Shown one piece after another: positions 7,722 to 16,338 of a DNA stretch of 64,000 bases. Position 1 is the first letter of the stretch, and the number at the start of each line of letters is the position of its first letter. Location: positions 45,919 to 109,918 of the forward strand of contig JAEZKQ010000002.1 in the NCBI GenBank assembly GCA_023436115.1. The letters are read 5' to 3'. Source of the DNA: Bacillota bacterium. Lineage in GTDB: Bacteria > Bacillota > Clostridia > Christensenellales > SZUA-584. The position numbers and the translations under genes were made by a program. The notes beneath the pieces were generated by a model. It was not told where the DNA came from, ran no database searches, and saw only the letters and a list, made by a program, of their open reading frames with translations.

Positions 7722-8783
7722 TTAGTTTGTTTCGCCGAAGCTTAGGCCGATCTCACGGCCCACCCGCAGCAGATCTGCATCAAGCGGAATTGTTTTTGTT
7801 TTCCCGGCCACGTCTTTTATAAGGTTCGACGTGACCACACCGTTTTTAACGGCCACTGTATGGCCGAATTGACGCTGCTGTATAAGCTTGGCCGCATACA
7901 CACCCATCTCAGTGGCGAGCACACGGTCGTAAGGGCAGGGTGCGCCGCCGCGCTGATAATGCCCGGGAACAACAACACGTGTGTCGATATCCAGAACGTT
8001 ATTGAGTTCGTCAGCGAGCTTATAGCCGATGGAATAATGCTTGCCTTTAAGATCCTGATCTTCCGCATCCGTGATGCTGCGCGCACCCTCGGCTACTGCA
8101 ATAATGGAAAAATGCTTGCCGCGCTCGTAGCGGTCGTTAATGACATCGGCAACAGCATTAATGTCGTAGGGGATTTCAGGCAGGAGAATCACGTCTGCGC
8201 CGCTTCCGATACCCGCGCTCAATGTCAGCCAGCCCGCTGTGTTGCCCATGAGCTCCACGATCATGACGCGCGAGTGGGAATACGCGGTCGTATGGACTTT
8301 ATCGATAACGTCTGTGGCAATGTCTACTGCGCTTTGAAAACCAAATGTGATGTCGGTGCCCCAGATATCGTTGTCAATCGTTTTGGGCAGACCGATCACA
8401 TTGAGCCCGTGGTCGGCCAATAGACCTGCCGCTGTATGCGTGCCGTTGCCGCCAATCGTTACAAGACAATCGAGCTCCATCTTCTCATAATTCTTGGACA
8501 TCGCCTTAAACGCATCCAAAAACTTACCTGAATTTTGGCGCAGCGTTTTATCACGCTGCCGCGAGGTGCGCAGTATGGTGCCGCCAAGTGTGAGTATACC
8601 GGAAAACTCTTCTTTGCTCATTGTCCGGTAAGTGGCGTCGATGAGCCCCCCGAAGCCATCCAGAATGCCGACGATCTCCGCATCGCCCAAGAGCTGATAA
8701 GATGCCTTGGCCACACCGCGGATTGCGGCGTTAAGACCGGGGCAATCGCCGCCGCTCGTGAGTATGCCAATACGTTGAGTCAT
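7722..8783 (-). CDS. 6-phosphofructokinase, PfkA family, donor specificity uncertain
   Basis: Phosphorylates fructose-6-phosphate in glycolysis. The 353-residue protein has GILTSGGDCPGLNAAIRG at the N-terminus (nucleotide/phosphate loop), PKTIDND at 133-139 with the catalytic Asp, and GHYQRGG at 274-280. The donor loop reads GGNGTH at 111-116, where ATP enzymes usually have GGDGS and PPi enzymes GGDDT. Lys replaces the Gly of the ATP enzymes' PGTIDND, a change linked to PPi-type and group III enzymes. The 180s block reads GNTAGWLTL. ATP versus PPi use is therefore open. The start at 8783 is fixed by GGAGGAAACATC upstream; the longer frame begins before the promoter-proximal region. Monocistronic, with its own terminator. 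Confidence 0.9.
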   Translation of the reverse strand: MTQRIGILTSGGDCPGLNAAIRGVAKASYQLLGDAEIVGILDGFGGLIDATYRTMSKEEFSGILTLGGTILRTSRQRDKTLRQNSGKFLDAFKAMSKNYEKMELDCLVTIGGNGTHTAAGLLADHGLNVIGLPKTIDNDIWGTDITFGFQSAVDIATDVIDKVHTTAYSHSRVMIVELMGNTAGWLTLSAGIGSGADVILLPEIPYDINAVADVINDRYERGKHFSIIAVAEGARSITDAEDQDLKGKHYSIGYKLADELNNVLDIDTRVVVPGHYQRGGAPCPYDRVLATEMGVYAAKLIQQRQFGHTVAVKNGVVTSNLIKDVAGKTKTIPLDADLLRVGREIGLSFGETN

Positions 8784-8888
8784 GATGTTTCCTCCGTTTA
8801 TATGTGAAAGTTTTTTAGTTTCTAGATATGCGATTAGTATACACCAATACGGCATGTCTTTCAATAATAGGCAATTTGAGAAAGACAA

Positions 8889-8922
8889 ATAAAAAGCGGC
8901 ACATCATGACATCTGTGCCGCT
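8889..8922 (-). terminator. Terminator of the zinc-ribbon membrane protein gene
   Basis: On the minus strand AGCGGCACA pairs with TGTGCCGCT across a 10-base loop and is followed by TTTTATTTG. It sits 30 bases after the stop of the gene ending at 8953. Confidence 0.9.
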
Positions 8923-8952
8923 AAGTACATCCATCCGGTCTACAGCCTCGAT

Positions 8953-10380
8953 TTAATTGACACGAATAATGCCTGGCAGTGAAGACATATTGCCCAGATC
9001 AGAGATAGCTGCGCCATTTGTATTCATCTCAAAACGACTGTCGTCTTTAACAGCGTCCTTTGGCATACCAATGGAAATGGCGCCTTCGTAAGCAACACTG
9101 ATAGACATCTCGGCAGAGGTTATATCCATCGCGCCAGATAAATGGCCGTCTGATATTTGCTGATCGCCGATAATTGTGATCTCATCCGAACCGGGCACGC
9201 TGATCGTTCCTTTGAAATCGAATCCGTTGGCTGCTTTTGTTAGCAACAGCTCCATCTTAGCTGTTTCGCCGTCCGCGGTTATTTCAAGGCTCAACTCTCT
9301 TTCATCGCCTTTGTTTTCAGAGCTGAATGTAGCCTCAAAAACCTGACTGCCCGATTCCTCGAAAACAATCTCCATATTGTCGGGCTTGCCGCCGTTGTAT
9401 TCAACCGTCCAGACAAGCTCAAAATCGGAATCGCTCAGCATAGGTGCTGCCAGAGAAATAATATTCGACATATCATATGAATAGCCCGAGATTTCCTTGA
9501 TAATATCGCTCAACGCGTCATTTAATTCTTTATCATCTTCAAGCTTATCCGCAAATACATCCAGTGCTTCCGAGAGCGCATGACCATCCAGTGTCAGCGT
9601 GGTCTCTTTTGCACTTTTTTCAAAGCATTTTTCGTCGATACTATTCAAGAGCATTTCAGAGAGCTTCAGATAATCAATCTGTGAATTCTTATCGCTATTA
9701 AAAAGTGAGGCGATTCTTTCTTTGAGCGACATGGGCTTTGAAAGGTCGGCATCGGTATCAAACCGCAAACCGCTGACTGTGCCGTCCTGATCGGCATATA
9801 AAACATCATCAAGCAGCAGCATCTTAACTGTACTTCCCAAGGGTTCCATATCCGAGAAGTATTCTGCAAACTCACTGTTGCTGTAATCAGAAGATGTGGT
9901 GATATTTAAGCCCAACGCAGCTTCGTCATAGGCCGCATCCAAATCTATATTCGTTTTAATGCCTGAAAGTTCAGTTGTATAAGCGAGCTGCATGTCGAAA
10001 GGCTTCTCAAGTATTTCGCTGGTGATTTTGTCATTCGGCAGACCGTCAAAAGCGTTAGAAAAAACGCCCACGACATCATTCGCGAAACGTGTTTGCGTGG
10101 TATTACCGCTGAAGGGAAAGCCGCTTCCGCCCGGAGTAAACACAACAAAGATGAGTACAGCGGCGACAGCCAATGCGGCAACAACGCCAATCATCACCCA
10201 TAAAAGCGCCTTGCTTTTCTTTTTAGGCTGGGGCGGCTGTGCATATCCATAAGATTGATCCATAATCGGCGGCACAATGGACGATACGTCGGGGGTGGGT
10301 TCAGATTTGATTTTTGATCCGCAGTTTGTGCAAAAAAAGCTGCCTTCGGGCAGTTGTGCACCGCATTTTGTACAAAACAT
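8953..10380 (-). CDS. Zinc-ribbon, single-TM protein with large extracytoplasmic domain
   Basis: The 475-residue protein begins MFCTKCGAQLPEGSFFCTNCG, a double CxxC zinc ribbon, then a Pro/Gln linker and a basic stop (PKKKSKA). One membrane helix spans about residues 58-80 (ALLWVMIGVVAALAVAAVL). The remaining 390 residues are acidic, Ser/Asp rich and lack Cys-based catalytic motifs; they read like repeated beta-sandwich segments outside the membrane. The topology would put the ribbon in the cytoplasm. The start follows GGAGGAACGAG. Similar architectures are common and uncharacterised in Clostridia. It has its own terminator and is divergent from the cobalamin uptake operon, with no evident functional link. 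A second zinc-ribbon membrane protein lies at 27907-29145. Confidence 0.75.
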   Translation of the reverse strand: MFCTKCGAQLPEGSFFCTNCGSKIKSEPTPDVSSIVPPIMDQSYGYAQPPQPKKKSKALLWVMIGVVAALAVAAVLIFVVFTPGGSGFPFSGNTTQTRFANDVVGVFSNAFDGLPNDKITSEILEKPFDMQLAYTTELSGIKTNIDLDAAYDEAALGLNITTSSDYSNSEFAEYFSDMEPLGSTVKMLLLDDVLYADQDGTVSGLRFDTDADLSKPMSLKERIASLFNSDKNSQIDYLKLSEMLLNSIDEKCFEKSAKETTLTLDGHALSEALDVFADKLEDDKELNDALSDIIKEISGYSYDMSNIISLAAPMLSDSDFELVWTVEYNGGKPDNMEIVFEESGSQVFEATFSSENKGDERELSLEITADGETAKMELLLTKAANGFDFKGTISVPGSDEITIIGDQQISDGHLSGAMDITSAEMSISVAYEGAISIGMPKDAVKDDSRFEMNTNGAAISDLGNMSSLPGIIRVN

Positions 10381-10565
10381 CTCGTTCCTCCATTATTGTG
10401 ATCGTATACACGTTATTCATAATCATACTACTGATTGTGTCATTTTACCACACCATCATTAGCTAATCGATTAAATATATATATTTTTTTGCAAAATATA
10501 TACTGATTACTCTTCGTATTGACCATATGTTTGTTTGTATGCTATGCTGTATCAAAAGTAAATGC

Positions 10566-10735
10566 CACGAACTGGTGCCCCTTTTTGTTAGGGGATAATA
10601 GGGAAAACGGTGAAATGCCGTTGCAGCCCCCGCTACCGTATGGCCGACTGCGTTAAACACAATGCCACTGAAAGCTTCAGTTTTTGGGAAGGCGTTTTCG
10701 CGGAATGAAGCCGAGCCGGTAAACCTGCCAGCTGA
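10566..10735 (+). ncRNA. Cobalamin (AdoCbl) riboswitch
   Basis: The conserved order of the class is present: GGTGCC near 10573, AATAGGGAA (10597-10605), CGGTGAAATGCCG (10608-10620), GCAGCCCCCGCTACCGTA (10623-10640), GCCACTG (10664-10670), GGGAAGGCG (10686-10694), and the B12 box AGCCGAGCCGGTAAACCTGC around 10709-10729. It precedes a terminator hairpin and a btuFCD-like operon, so binding of the cofactor most likely lowers expression of the transporter. The exact P1 boundaries were not folded. Confidence 0.95.
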
Positions 10736-10796
10736 GTGTTTTGTCGGAATTTCTTCGGAGGGAAGGATGCAGACGGCCGCCATACGCATGCGGATT

Positions 10797-10830
10797 ACGC
10801 CTTAAGCATCAACGCTTCAGGCGTTTTTGT
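10797..10830 (+). terminator. Riboswitch expression-platform terminator
   Basis: ACGCCT-T-AAGC (10797-10807) pairs with GCTT-C-AGGCGT (10814-10824) across ATCAAC and is followed by TTTTTG. It stands between the B12 aptamer and the first ORF at 10887, the position expected for a transcription-attenuation platform. Confidence 0.85.
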
Positions 10831-10886
10831 TTAGCTCATGATTCTTCACTCCGTAAGGGAAATATAATATTCGGAGGAAAAACGAA

Positions 10887-11825
10887 ATGAAAAGACTTTT
10901 TATGCTGCTTATTACAGCAGTGCTTCTCGTAGGGCTGCTCGCAGGCTGCACCTCAAACAGCACACCGGATGCGCAGCAAACGCCTGTCCCCAAGGACATA
11001 ATGGAAGAGAACGTGGATGCTATGGGGCAGGAAGTTGAATCGGCAGTCGGCACACGGGAACTCACTATTGTATCCACGGCCCCCAGCGCCACCGAGATAC
11101 TGTTTGCGCTCGGATGCGGCAACAGTATTGTGGGCATCGATATAAGCTCCACTTACCCTGAGGAAACGGCGAATATTGAAGTGGTGGGGGATTTCAACGG
11201 TTTTGATATCGAGAAGGTGATCGCGCTTAATCCCACAGTCGTATTTGCGGGCAATGGTTTGCAGCATGAGGATATCGCCACGCTCAAGGAAGCGGGTCTC
11301 AATGTTGTCGCGGTGGAAGCCACGTATTATGAGGATATTGCAAAGAGCATCACGATGATTGGTAAAGTGGTAGGCAAGGATAAGGAAGCGGCGGCCCTTA
11401 ACGCGCAGATTGCCGATGTGGAAGCGGCTGTGAAAGAAAAGGCTGCCACGTTAACGAAAAAGCCATCCGTTTACTACGTCATGGGTATCGGCGAATATGG
11501 CAACTGGACATCCGGAGAGGGCAGCTTTATCAACAGCATTATCGAAATGGCTGGCGGTGTCCCTGTCACGGCAGGTATGAATCCCGAATGGCTGGATTAT
11601 TCCGTGGAAGAACTGGTGATAAAAGACCCCGACATTTTGCTTGTGTCCAGCGGGATAGCCGAGACGGATCTTGTATCGGCGGTGGGTTATAGTGATTTGA
11701 CTGCGGTCAAGCAAGCCCATTATTACTTTATCACACCCGACATTATCGAGCGGCCGGGCCCTCGGATCACCGAAGCGTTATGCCAATTACAGGGCAACAT
11801 TGAAAGCTATCTGGCAGGAGAATAG
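10887..11825 (+). CDS. btuF: Cobalamin-type ABC transporter substrate-binding lipoprotein
   Basis: A 312-residue class III binding protein. The signal peptide ends at a lipobox LLAGC with Cys21, so it is a membrane-anchored lipoprotein on the outer face. The mature part starts with an acidic, Thr/Pro-rich spacer and then STAPSATEILFALGCGNSIVG, the first strand of the PBP (FecCD-type, BtuF/FhuD) fold, with VVGDFNGFDIEKVIALNPTVVFA following. The start has GGAGGAAAAACGAA upstream. The B12 riboswitch directly upstream and the downstream permease and ATPase make cobalamin or a cobamide precursor the likely ligand; sequence alone would also allow a siderophore. Confidence 0.88.
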   Translation: MKRLFMLLITAVLLVGLLAGCTSNSTPDAQQTPVPKDIMEENVDAMGQEVESAVGTRELTIVSTAPSATEILFALGCGNSIVGIDISSTYPEETANIEVVGDFNGFDIEKVIALNPTVVFAGNGLQHEDIATLKEAGLNVVAVEATYYEDIAKSITMIGKVVGKDKEAAALNAQIADVEAAVKEKAATLTKKPSVYYVMGIGEYGNWTSGEGSFINSIIEMAGGVPVTAGMNPEWLDYSVEELVIKDPDILLVSSGIAETDLVSAVGYSDLTAVKQAHYYFITPDIIERPGPRITEALCQLQGNIESYLAGE

Positions 11826-11827
11826 TA

Positions 11828-12841
11828 TTGAAAAAGCTGAGTCATCAAAAAGCTCGATTGACAGCAGTCGTGATGGTGCCGCTTGGCATCATCGCGGTTT
11901 TGTCTGCCTTTTTATTCGGGAGCTCGGGGGTCAGCCTTGGAGAGCTTTTCAACCTGTTTGGCGGAACGGCGCAGCCGAGCACCGCGATTATTTTTTTCAC
12001 CCTGCGGCTGCCTAGGGCGCTGTTGGCGTTCATTTCAGGAGGCGCACTGGGTATATCGGGCGCGTGTTTGCAGGGCATGTTCAAAAACCCTATGGCGGAT
12101 TCTTACGTGATCGGTGTCAGTTCCGGCGCAGCTCTGGGAGCCACGGTTGCGCTGGCCTTTGGCGTAACAACCACCTTTTTAGGCTTTGGGGCGGTCAGTC
12201 TGTTCGCTTTCCTAGGTGCGCTGCTTGCCGTGATGGCGGTATACCGCCTCGCAAAGGCGCATGGCAAGGTGTCCACATTTTCGCTGCTGCTTGCGGGTAT
12301 CGCCATCAGTACACTTTGCTCGGCACTTGTTTATTGTCTTATGATCATGTTCCGCGACAAGATGGAGCATATCGTGATGTGGACTATGGGCAGCTTTTCA
12401 TCGGCATCGTGGGAAAAGGTATACACAGCCGGACCATTTATGCTGATTTCCAGCGCAATGTGTTTGTTTTTCGCCCGTGATTTAAACATTATGCTGCAAG
12501 GAGACGAAGCGGCGCGTCATCTTGGTGTGGACGCGGGCAGCGTCAGATTCCGCCTGATACTTCTCACCACAGTGGCAGCATCATGTGCGGTGTCGGTCAG
12601 CGGTATAATCGGTTTTGTCGGTCTCATCATACCGCATATCATGCGGCTGATATTGGGGCCGGACCATAAGAAACTGCTCGTTTTTTCATTCTTCGGTGGC
12701 GGCATATTTTTGCTTATTGCCGATACATTATCAAGGCTGGTGCTTGATAACCAGGAGATACCGGTGGGCGTTATTACGGCGTTGATCGGCGTGCCCTTTT
12801 TCCTTGTGCTGCTACGGCGGGGAAGGAGCGTCAAACGATGA
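11828..12841 (+). CDS. btuC: FecCD-family ABC permease (cobalamin uptake)
   Basis: A 337-residue permease with about ten hydrophobic helices. Family motifs include LRLPRALLAFISGGALGISGACLQGMFKNPMADSYVIGVSSGAALGA near residues 57-103, and GFVGLIIPHIMR at about 260-271, the coupling region to the ATPase. It uses a TTG start two bases after the btuF stop, with AGGAG seven bases upstream, inside the end of btuF. Its stop overlaps the ATPase ATG by four bases. With BtuF and BtuD it would form a 2+2+1 importer. Specificity rests on the riboswitch context. Confidence 0.92.
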   Translation: MKKLSHQKARLTAVVMVPLGIIAVLSAFLFGSSGVSLGELFNLFGGTAQPSTAIIFFTLRLPRALLAFISGGALGISGACLQGMFKNPMADSYVIGVSSGAALGATVALAFGVTTTFLGFGAVSLFAFLGALLAVMAVYRLAKAHGKVSTFSLLLAGIAISTLCSALVYCLMIMFRDKMEHIVMWTMGSFSSASWEKVYTAGPFMLISSAMCLFFARDLNIMLQGDEAARHLGVDAGSVRFRLILLTTVAASCAVSVSGIIGFVGLIIPHIMRLILGPDHKKLLVFSFFGGGIFLLIADTLSRLVLDNQEIPVGVITALIGVPFFLVLLRRGRSVKR

Positions 12842-13617
12842 GCGACATTACGGTGAAAAATGTCCGTTACTGCTACGAACCGCCGCGCTATGCCTTGGAT
12901 GGTGTGAGCTTTGATATTACCGCGGGACGATTCTGCGGCATCATCGGGCCCAACGGTTCGGGAAAGACGACATTATTAGGCTGCATATCGGGTCATCTGC
13001 ACCCTAAACAAGGTGAGGTCTGCATTGGCGGCAGAAATGTGGCGAAACTGTCTGTGCGTGAAATCGCACGGCGCATGGCATTGGTGCAGCAGCATGCGAC
13101 GCTTAAATATGATTTTACAGTAGGGGAAATTGTGCTGACGGGGCGCAATCCGTATTTAAAACGCTGGCAGAGCGAGACAGAAGAGGATTACGCGCTCATG
13201 AATGAGGCACTGAATACGGCGGGGATATCGCACCTCAAAGACCGCCTGATCACCACGCTTTCGGGCGGTGAATGGCAGATGATGATATTAGCAAGGGCGC
13301 TGTGTCAAAAAGCGGATATTATGCTGCTTGACGAACCTGTGACGGGGCTCGATATCCGCCATCAGGTAAACATTATGGGTACTGTTCGCCGTCTTGCGTC
13401 AGAGCGTGGCATTTCGGTGGTCTGTGTACTGCACGACTTAAACCTCGCGCTAAGCTACTGCGACCAGATTGTGCTGCTTAAAGACGGCCATGTGTTTTCG
13501 CAGGGAGAGCCTCGCGATGTGCTCACGAAACAGAACATTGAGAGTGTTTACAGCTCGAGCGTGCACATATTAGAAAAGGACGGACAAACCTTCATACTTC
13601 CCGTGATGAACGGCTGA
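12838..13617 (+). CDS. btuD: ABC transporter ATP-binding protein (cobalamin uptake)
   Basis: A 259-residue ATPase. Walker A is GPNGSGKTT (about 37-45), the Q-loop is in MALVQQHATL, the signature is LSGGE (about 141-145), Walker B is ADIMLLDEP (about 160-168), and the H-loop lies in CVLHDLN. It starts in an ATGA overlap with btuC and is the last gene of the riboswitch operon. FepC/BtuD-type ATPases are interchangeable by sequence, so the substrate assignment comes from the operon. No clear terminator follows; a weak ATACC/GGTAT hairpin occurs at 13627-13639. Confidence 0.92.
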   Translation: MSDITVKNVRYCYEPPRYALDGVSFDITAGRFCGIIGPNGSGKTTLLGCISGHLHPKQGEVCIGGRNVAKLSVREIARRMALVQQHATLKYDFTVGEIVLTGRNPYLKRWQSETEEDYALMNEALNTAGISHLKDRLITTLSGGEWQMMILARALCQKADIMLLDEPVTGLDIRHQVNIMGTVRRLASERGISVVCVLHDLNLALSYCDQIVLLKDGHVFSQGEPRDVLTKQNIESVYSSSVHILEKDGQTFILPVMNG

Positions 13618-13657
13618 GTATTGGCTATACCAAGGGTATATTTCCTGCCCTGCTCCA

Positions 13658-13686
13658 TTGAACAGACTTTTCAATTATGTTATACT
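13658..13686 (+). promoter_or_regulatory. proS promoter
   Basis: TTGAAC (13658-13663), a 17-base spacer and TATACT (13681-13686) lie about 40 bases before the proS start. The leader is too short for a T-box, and none of its features is visible. Confidence 0.65.
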
Positions 13687-13724
13687 GTGCGGGTATTGCG
13701 AAAGATTGAAGGAGTTATTTTCCC

Positions 13725-15431
13725 ATGAGAATGTCACAGATGTTGTTTTCTACGCAGCGCGAGGTGCCTTCGGAGGCCGAAGCGGAAAGCCATGTGCTGC
13801 TGTTAAAAGCCGGTATGATCCGCCGCTTGGCGGCGGGCGTGTATGCACTGATGCCGCTTGGATTTAAGGTGTTCAAGAAGATTGAAAATATTATACGCGA
13901 GGAAATGGACGCGGCGGGCGCGCAGGAGCTCATTATGTCGGCTTTTCTGCCTGCGGAATATTACCAGCAGTCGGGCCGCTGGGATGTGTTCGGCACCGAG
14001 ATGATCAAGTTTAAAGACCGCAACGACCGTGATTTCTGCCTTGGACCCACGCACGAAGAGATATTTGCTCATGTGTTAAAGCAAGAGCTCCAGTCATATA
14101 AATCCATGCCCAAAACTCTCTATCAGATTCAAAACAAGTACCGCGACGAGCGGCGGCCTCGCTTTGGCATGATCCGCTGTCGTGAATTTGTGATGAAGGA
14201 TGCCTATTCTTTTGACGTGGATGAGGCGGGATTGGATGCGTCGTATCAGAAGATGTACGACGCTTACTGCAAGATATTCGACCGCTGCGGTTTAAACTAT
14301 GTGGTGGTGCACGCGGATACCGGCGCGATGGGCGGTTCGGGTTCGCAGGAGTTTATGATTAAATCGGATATCGGCGATGATACCATCGCTTCTTGTCCCA
14401 AATGCGGCTACGCGGCCAACTCAGAACTTGCGCCCTGTCCCCACCCTGTTATGAGCGACGAAGAGATGACCGCGGTGGAAAAGGTACACACCCCCAATGT
14501 GGGTACGATCGCAGAGCTGGTGGGCTTCTTTAAAACCACACCGGATAAGTTTGCAAAAACGCTGCTCTACATTGCTGATGATAAGCTCGTTGCCGCGATG
14601 GTCCGCGGAGACCGTGAGCTTAACGAAACAAAGCTTAAGAATTATCTCAAATGCACCAATCTTGAGCTGGCCGGGCCTGCGGATGTCAGAAAAGCCACGG
14701 GCGCTGAGGTGGGCTTTGCAGGACCTATCGGCCTTGACGCGGACAGGCTGATCGTGGATAAAGAGGTTGTGGCGATGCGCAACTTCCTTGTGGGTGCGAA
14801 CCAAACGGATTATCACTTTACGGGCGTCAACTACGAGCGGGATTTCATAACGGCTGATGTGTGTGATATCCGGCTGGTTGAAACGGGTGACCCCTGCCCG
14901 GTATGCGGCGCGCAGCTGGAATTGGCCAAAACCATCGAGGTGGGGCATATATTCAAGCTGGGTACCAAATACAGCGTGGCGATGGAATGCTTGTATCTTG
15001 ATCAGGAAGCCAAGCAAAAACCCTGCATCATGGGCAGCTACGGCATCGGCTTAAACCGTACCATGCAGGCCATCATTGAGCAGTCTCATGACGAAAACGG
15101 CATTATCTGGCCGGACAGCGTGGCACCATATAACGCCATTGTCGTCCCCGTGAGCGCGGCTAATGAAGCACAGATGGCGCTGGCCGAGCAGATCTATGAG
15201 CAGCTCAAAGCTGCGGGTATCGAGACGATGCTGGACGACCGCGACGAGCGTGCGGGCGTGAAGTTCAAAGATGCGGATCTATTGGGTATACCGCACCGTA
15301 TCAATGTAGGCCGCCGCGCCGCCGAAGGTATCGTGGAGTATAAGCCGCGCAAAGACGAAGCCGCGCAGGAGCTCTCAGCGGACGAAGCAGTCGGTAAGAT
15401 CGTGCAGACGGTAAAAGCAATATTGGGATAA
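13725..15431 (+). CDS. proS: Prolyl-tRNA synthetase (bacterial type)
   Basis: Charges tRNA-Pro with proline. The 568-residue length and layout match the bacterial ProS form with an editing (INS) domain between class II motifs 2 and 3. Motif 2 is RDERRPRFGMIRCREFVMKDAYSF (about 145-168). The INS/YbaK-like region spans about 225-390 and includes KTLLYIADDKLVAAMVRGD. Motif 3 lies around GSYGIGLNRTM (about 437-447). The C-terminal anticodon-binding domain contains LDDRDERAGVKFKDADLLGIP. AAGGAG precedes the ATG. It is followed by a strong terminator and then tRNA-Ala. No anomaly. Confidence 0.97.
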   Translation: MRMSQMLFSTQREVPSEAEAESHVLLLKAGMIRRLAAGVYALMPLGFKVFKKIENIIREEMDAAGAQELIMSAFLPAEYYQQSGRWDVFGTEMIKFKDRNDRDFCLGPTHEEIFAHVLKQELQSYKSMPKTLYQIQNKYRDERRPRFGMIRCREFVMKDAYSFDVDEAGLDASYQKMYDAYCKIFDRCGLNYVVVHADTGAMGGSGSQEFMIKSDIGDDTIASCPKCGYAANSELAPCPHPVMSDEEMTAVEKVHTPNVGTIAELVGFFKTTPDKFAKTLLYIADDKLVAAMVRGDRELNETKLKNYLKCTNLELAGPADVRKATGAEVGFAGPIGLDADRLIVDKEVVAMRNFLVGANQTDYHFTGVNYERDFITADVCDIRLVETGDPCPVCGAQLELAKTIEVGHIFKLGTKYSVAMECLYLDQEAKQKPCIMGSYGIGLNRTMQAIIEQSHDENGIIWPDSVAPYNAIVVPVSAANEAQMALAEQIYEQLKAAGIETMLDDRDERAGVKFKDADLLGIPHRINVGRRAAEGIVEYKPRKDEAAQELSADEAVGKIVQTVKAILG

Positions 15432-15434
15432 AGC

Positions 15435-15464
15435 AAAAGGGCTGTAAAAGGCCCTTTTTTGTTT
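15435..15464 (+). terminator. proS terminator
   Basis: AAAAGGGC (15435-15442) pairs with GCCCTTTT (15451-15458), and the T run continues to 15460, right after the proS stop. Confidence 0.88.
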
Positions 15465-15518
15465 ATCAGGAGCGTAACGAGAGTTTAAAATGACTGTTCT
15501 TTCACCATGAATTTGTGG

Positions 15519-15547
15519 TTGACAGAGTTGCGATTTGCCGTTACAAT
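15519..15547 (+). promoter_or_regulatory. tRNA-Ala promoter
   Basis: TTGACA (15519-15524), a 17-base spacer and TACAAT (15542-15547) lie 40 bases before the tRNA, a strong stable-RNA promoter. Confidence 0.75.
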
Positions 15548-15586
15548 TGTGTTTGTCCGTTTCACATACGGGTAAATGAATACCAT

Positions 15587-15663
15587 GGGGGATTAGCTCA
15601 GTTGGCTAGAGTGCCTGACTGGCAGTCAGGAGGTCATGGGTTCGAATCCCATATTCTCCACCA
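15587..15663 (+). tRNA. tRNA-Ala (anticodon GGC)
   Basis: A complete cloverleaf. The acceptor GGGGGAU pairs with AUUCUCC and includes the alanine identity pair G3:U70. The D arm is GCUC/GAGU, the anticodon stem CCUGA/UCAGG with loop CUGGCAG (anticodon GGC), and the T arm AUGGG/CCCAU with UUCGAAU. The CCA end is encoded. Confidence 0.97.
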
Positions 15664-15825
15664 AAACCATTGAATCCGAACGCTTCTTTAGAGGTTGTTC
15701 GGATTTATTGTTATGTAAGCTTTCTTATATATAGTTTATTAAGACACCCTGAATATTTATTGCGAATTTAAAAATTGTAAGGTTTTCATCATAGCTTGCG
15801 TCTAATGTACAAAGGAGGCGAAAAA

Positions 15826-16338
15826 GTGAGTAATTTATCGGTACCGGATAATAAAGGACTCAACTTACAGCAGCTTGTGGAAGAGTATGGAGACGCCATG
15901 CTTCGGTTATGCTTTTTGTATTTACACGATCTACATTCTGCCGAGGATGCACTGCAAGAAGCGTTTATTAAGCTTTATCAAAAATGGCCGACATTCAGGG
16001 GAGCCTGCTCTGAGAAAACATGGATAACGCGTATTGTCATCAATGTATGTCGGTCTCAACTGCGCAGCAAATGGGTAAAAAGGGTGGTTCTAAAAAATCA
16101 ATTGGAGGGCGAATCGTTTTGTTATGCAGCGGTAATAGAAGACGATACGGTTTTAAAAGAAGTTTCAAAATTAAAACCGAAATATAAAGAGGTTGTTTTG
16201 TTGTTCTATTATCGTGAGATGAAAACGAAGGAAATAGCTGCAGCGCTTGGCTTATCAGACTCCGCTGTTTGTGTTCGGCTCAATAGAGCAAGGCTACAAT
16301 TGAAAAAACAATTGGAAGGATGGTATTTCGATGACTAG
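15826..16338 (+). CDS. Sigma-70 family RNA polymerase sigma factor (ECF-like)
   Basis: A 170-residue protein. Region 2 is about residues 15-80: LRLCFLYLHDLHSAEDALQEAFIKLYQKWPTFRG, with the DAEDxxQExF-like core. Region 4 is about 110-165: LKPKYKEVVLLFYYREMKTKEIAAALGLSDSAVCVRLNRAR, a helix-turn-helix. The GTG at 15826 is chosen because AAAGGAGG lies 7 bases upstream; the frame extends 10 codons further without a ribosome site. The stop overlaps the start of the next membrane protein by 8 bases, the usual sigma/anti-sigma arrangement. The region is more AT-rich than its neighbours. Target promoters are unknown. Confidence 0.88.
   Translation: MSNLSVPDNKGLNLQQLVEEYGDAMLRLCFLYLHDLHSAEDALQEAFIKLYQKWPTFRGACSEKTWITRIVINVCRSQLRSKWVKRVVLKNQLEGESFCYAAVIEDDTVLKEVSKLKPKYKEVVLLFYYREMKTKEIAAALGLSDSAVCVRLNRARLQLKKQLEGWYFDD

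Noticed and set aside
10463..10789. A 108-codon minus-strand frame
   Set aside because: It lies over the cobalamin riboswitch, and the RNA motifs explain the sequence.
13620..13640. Terminator after btuD
   Set aside because: The hairpin is only 5 pairs with a two-base loop and has no sufficient T run.
13618..13724. T-box leader before proS
   Set aside because: The leader after the promoter is about 35 bases and has no T-box or specifier structure.
14421..15017. A 198-codon antisense frame in proS
   Set aside because: It covers the editing domain of a certain gene and has no family motif.
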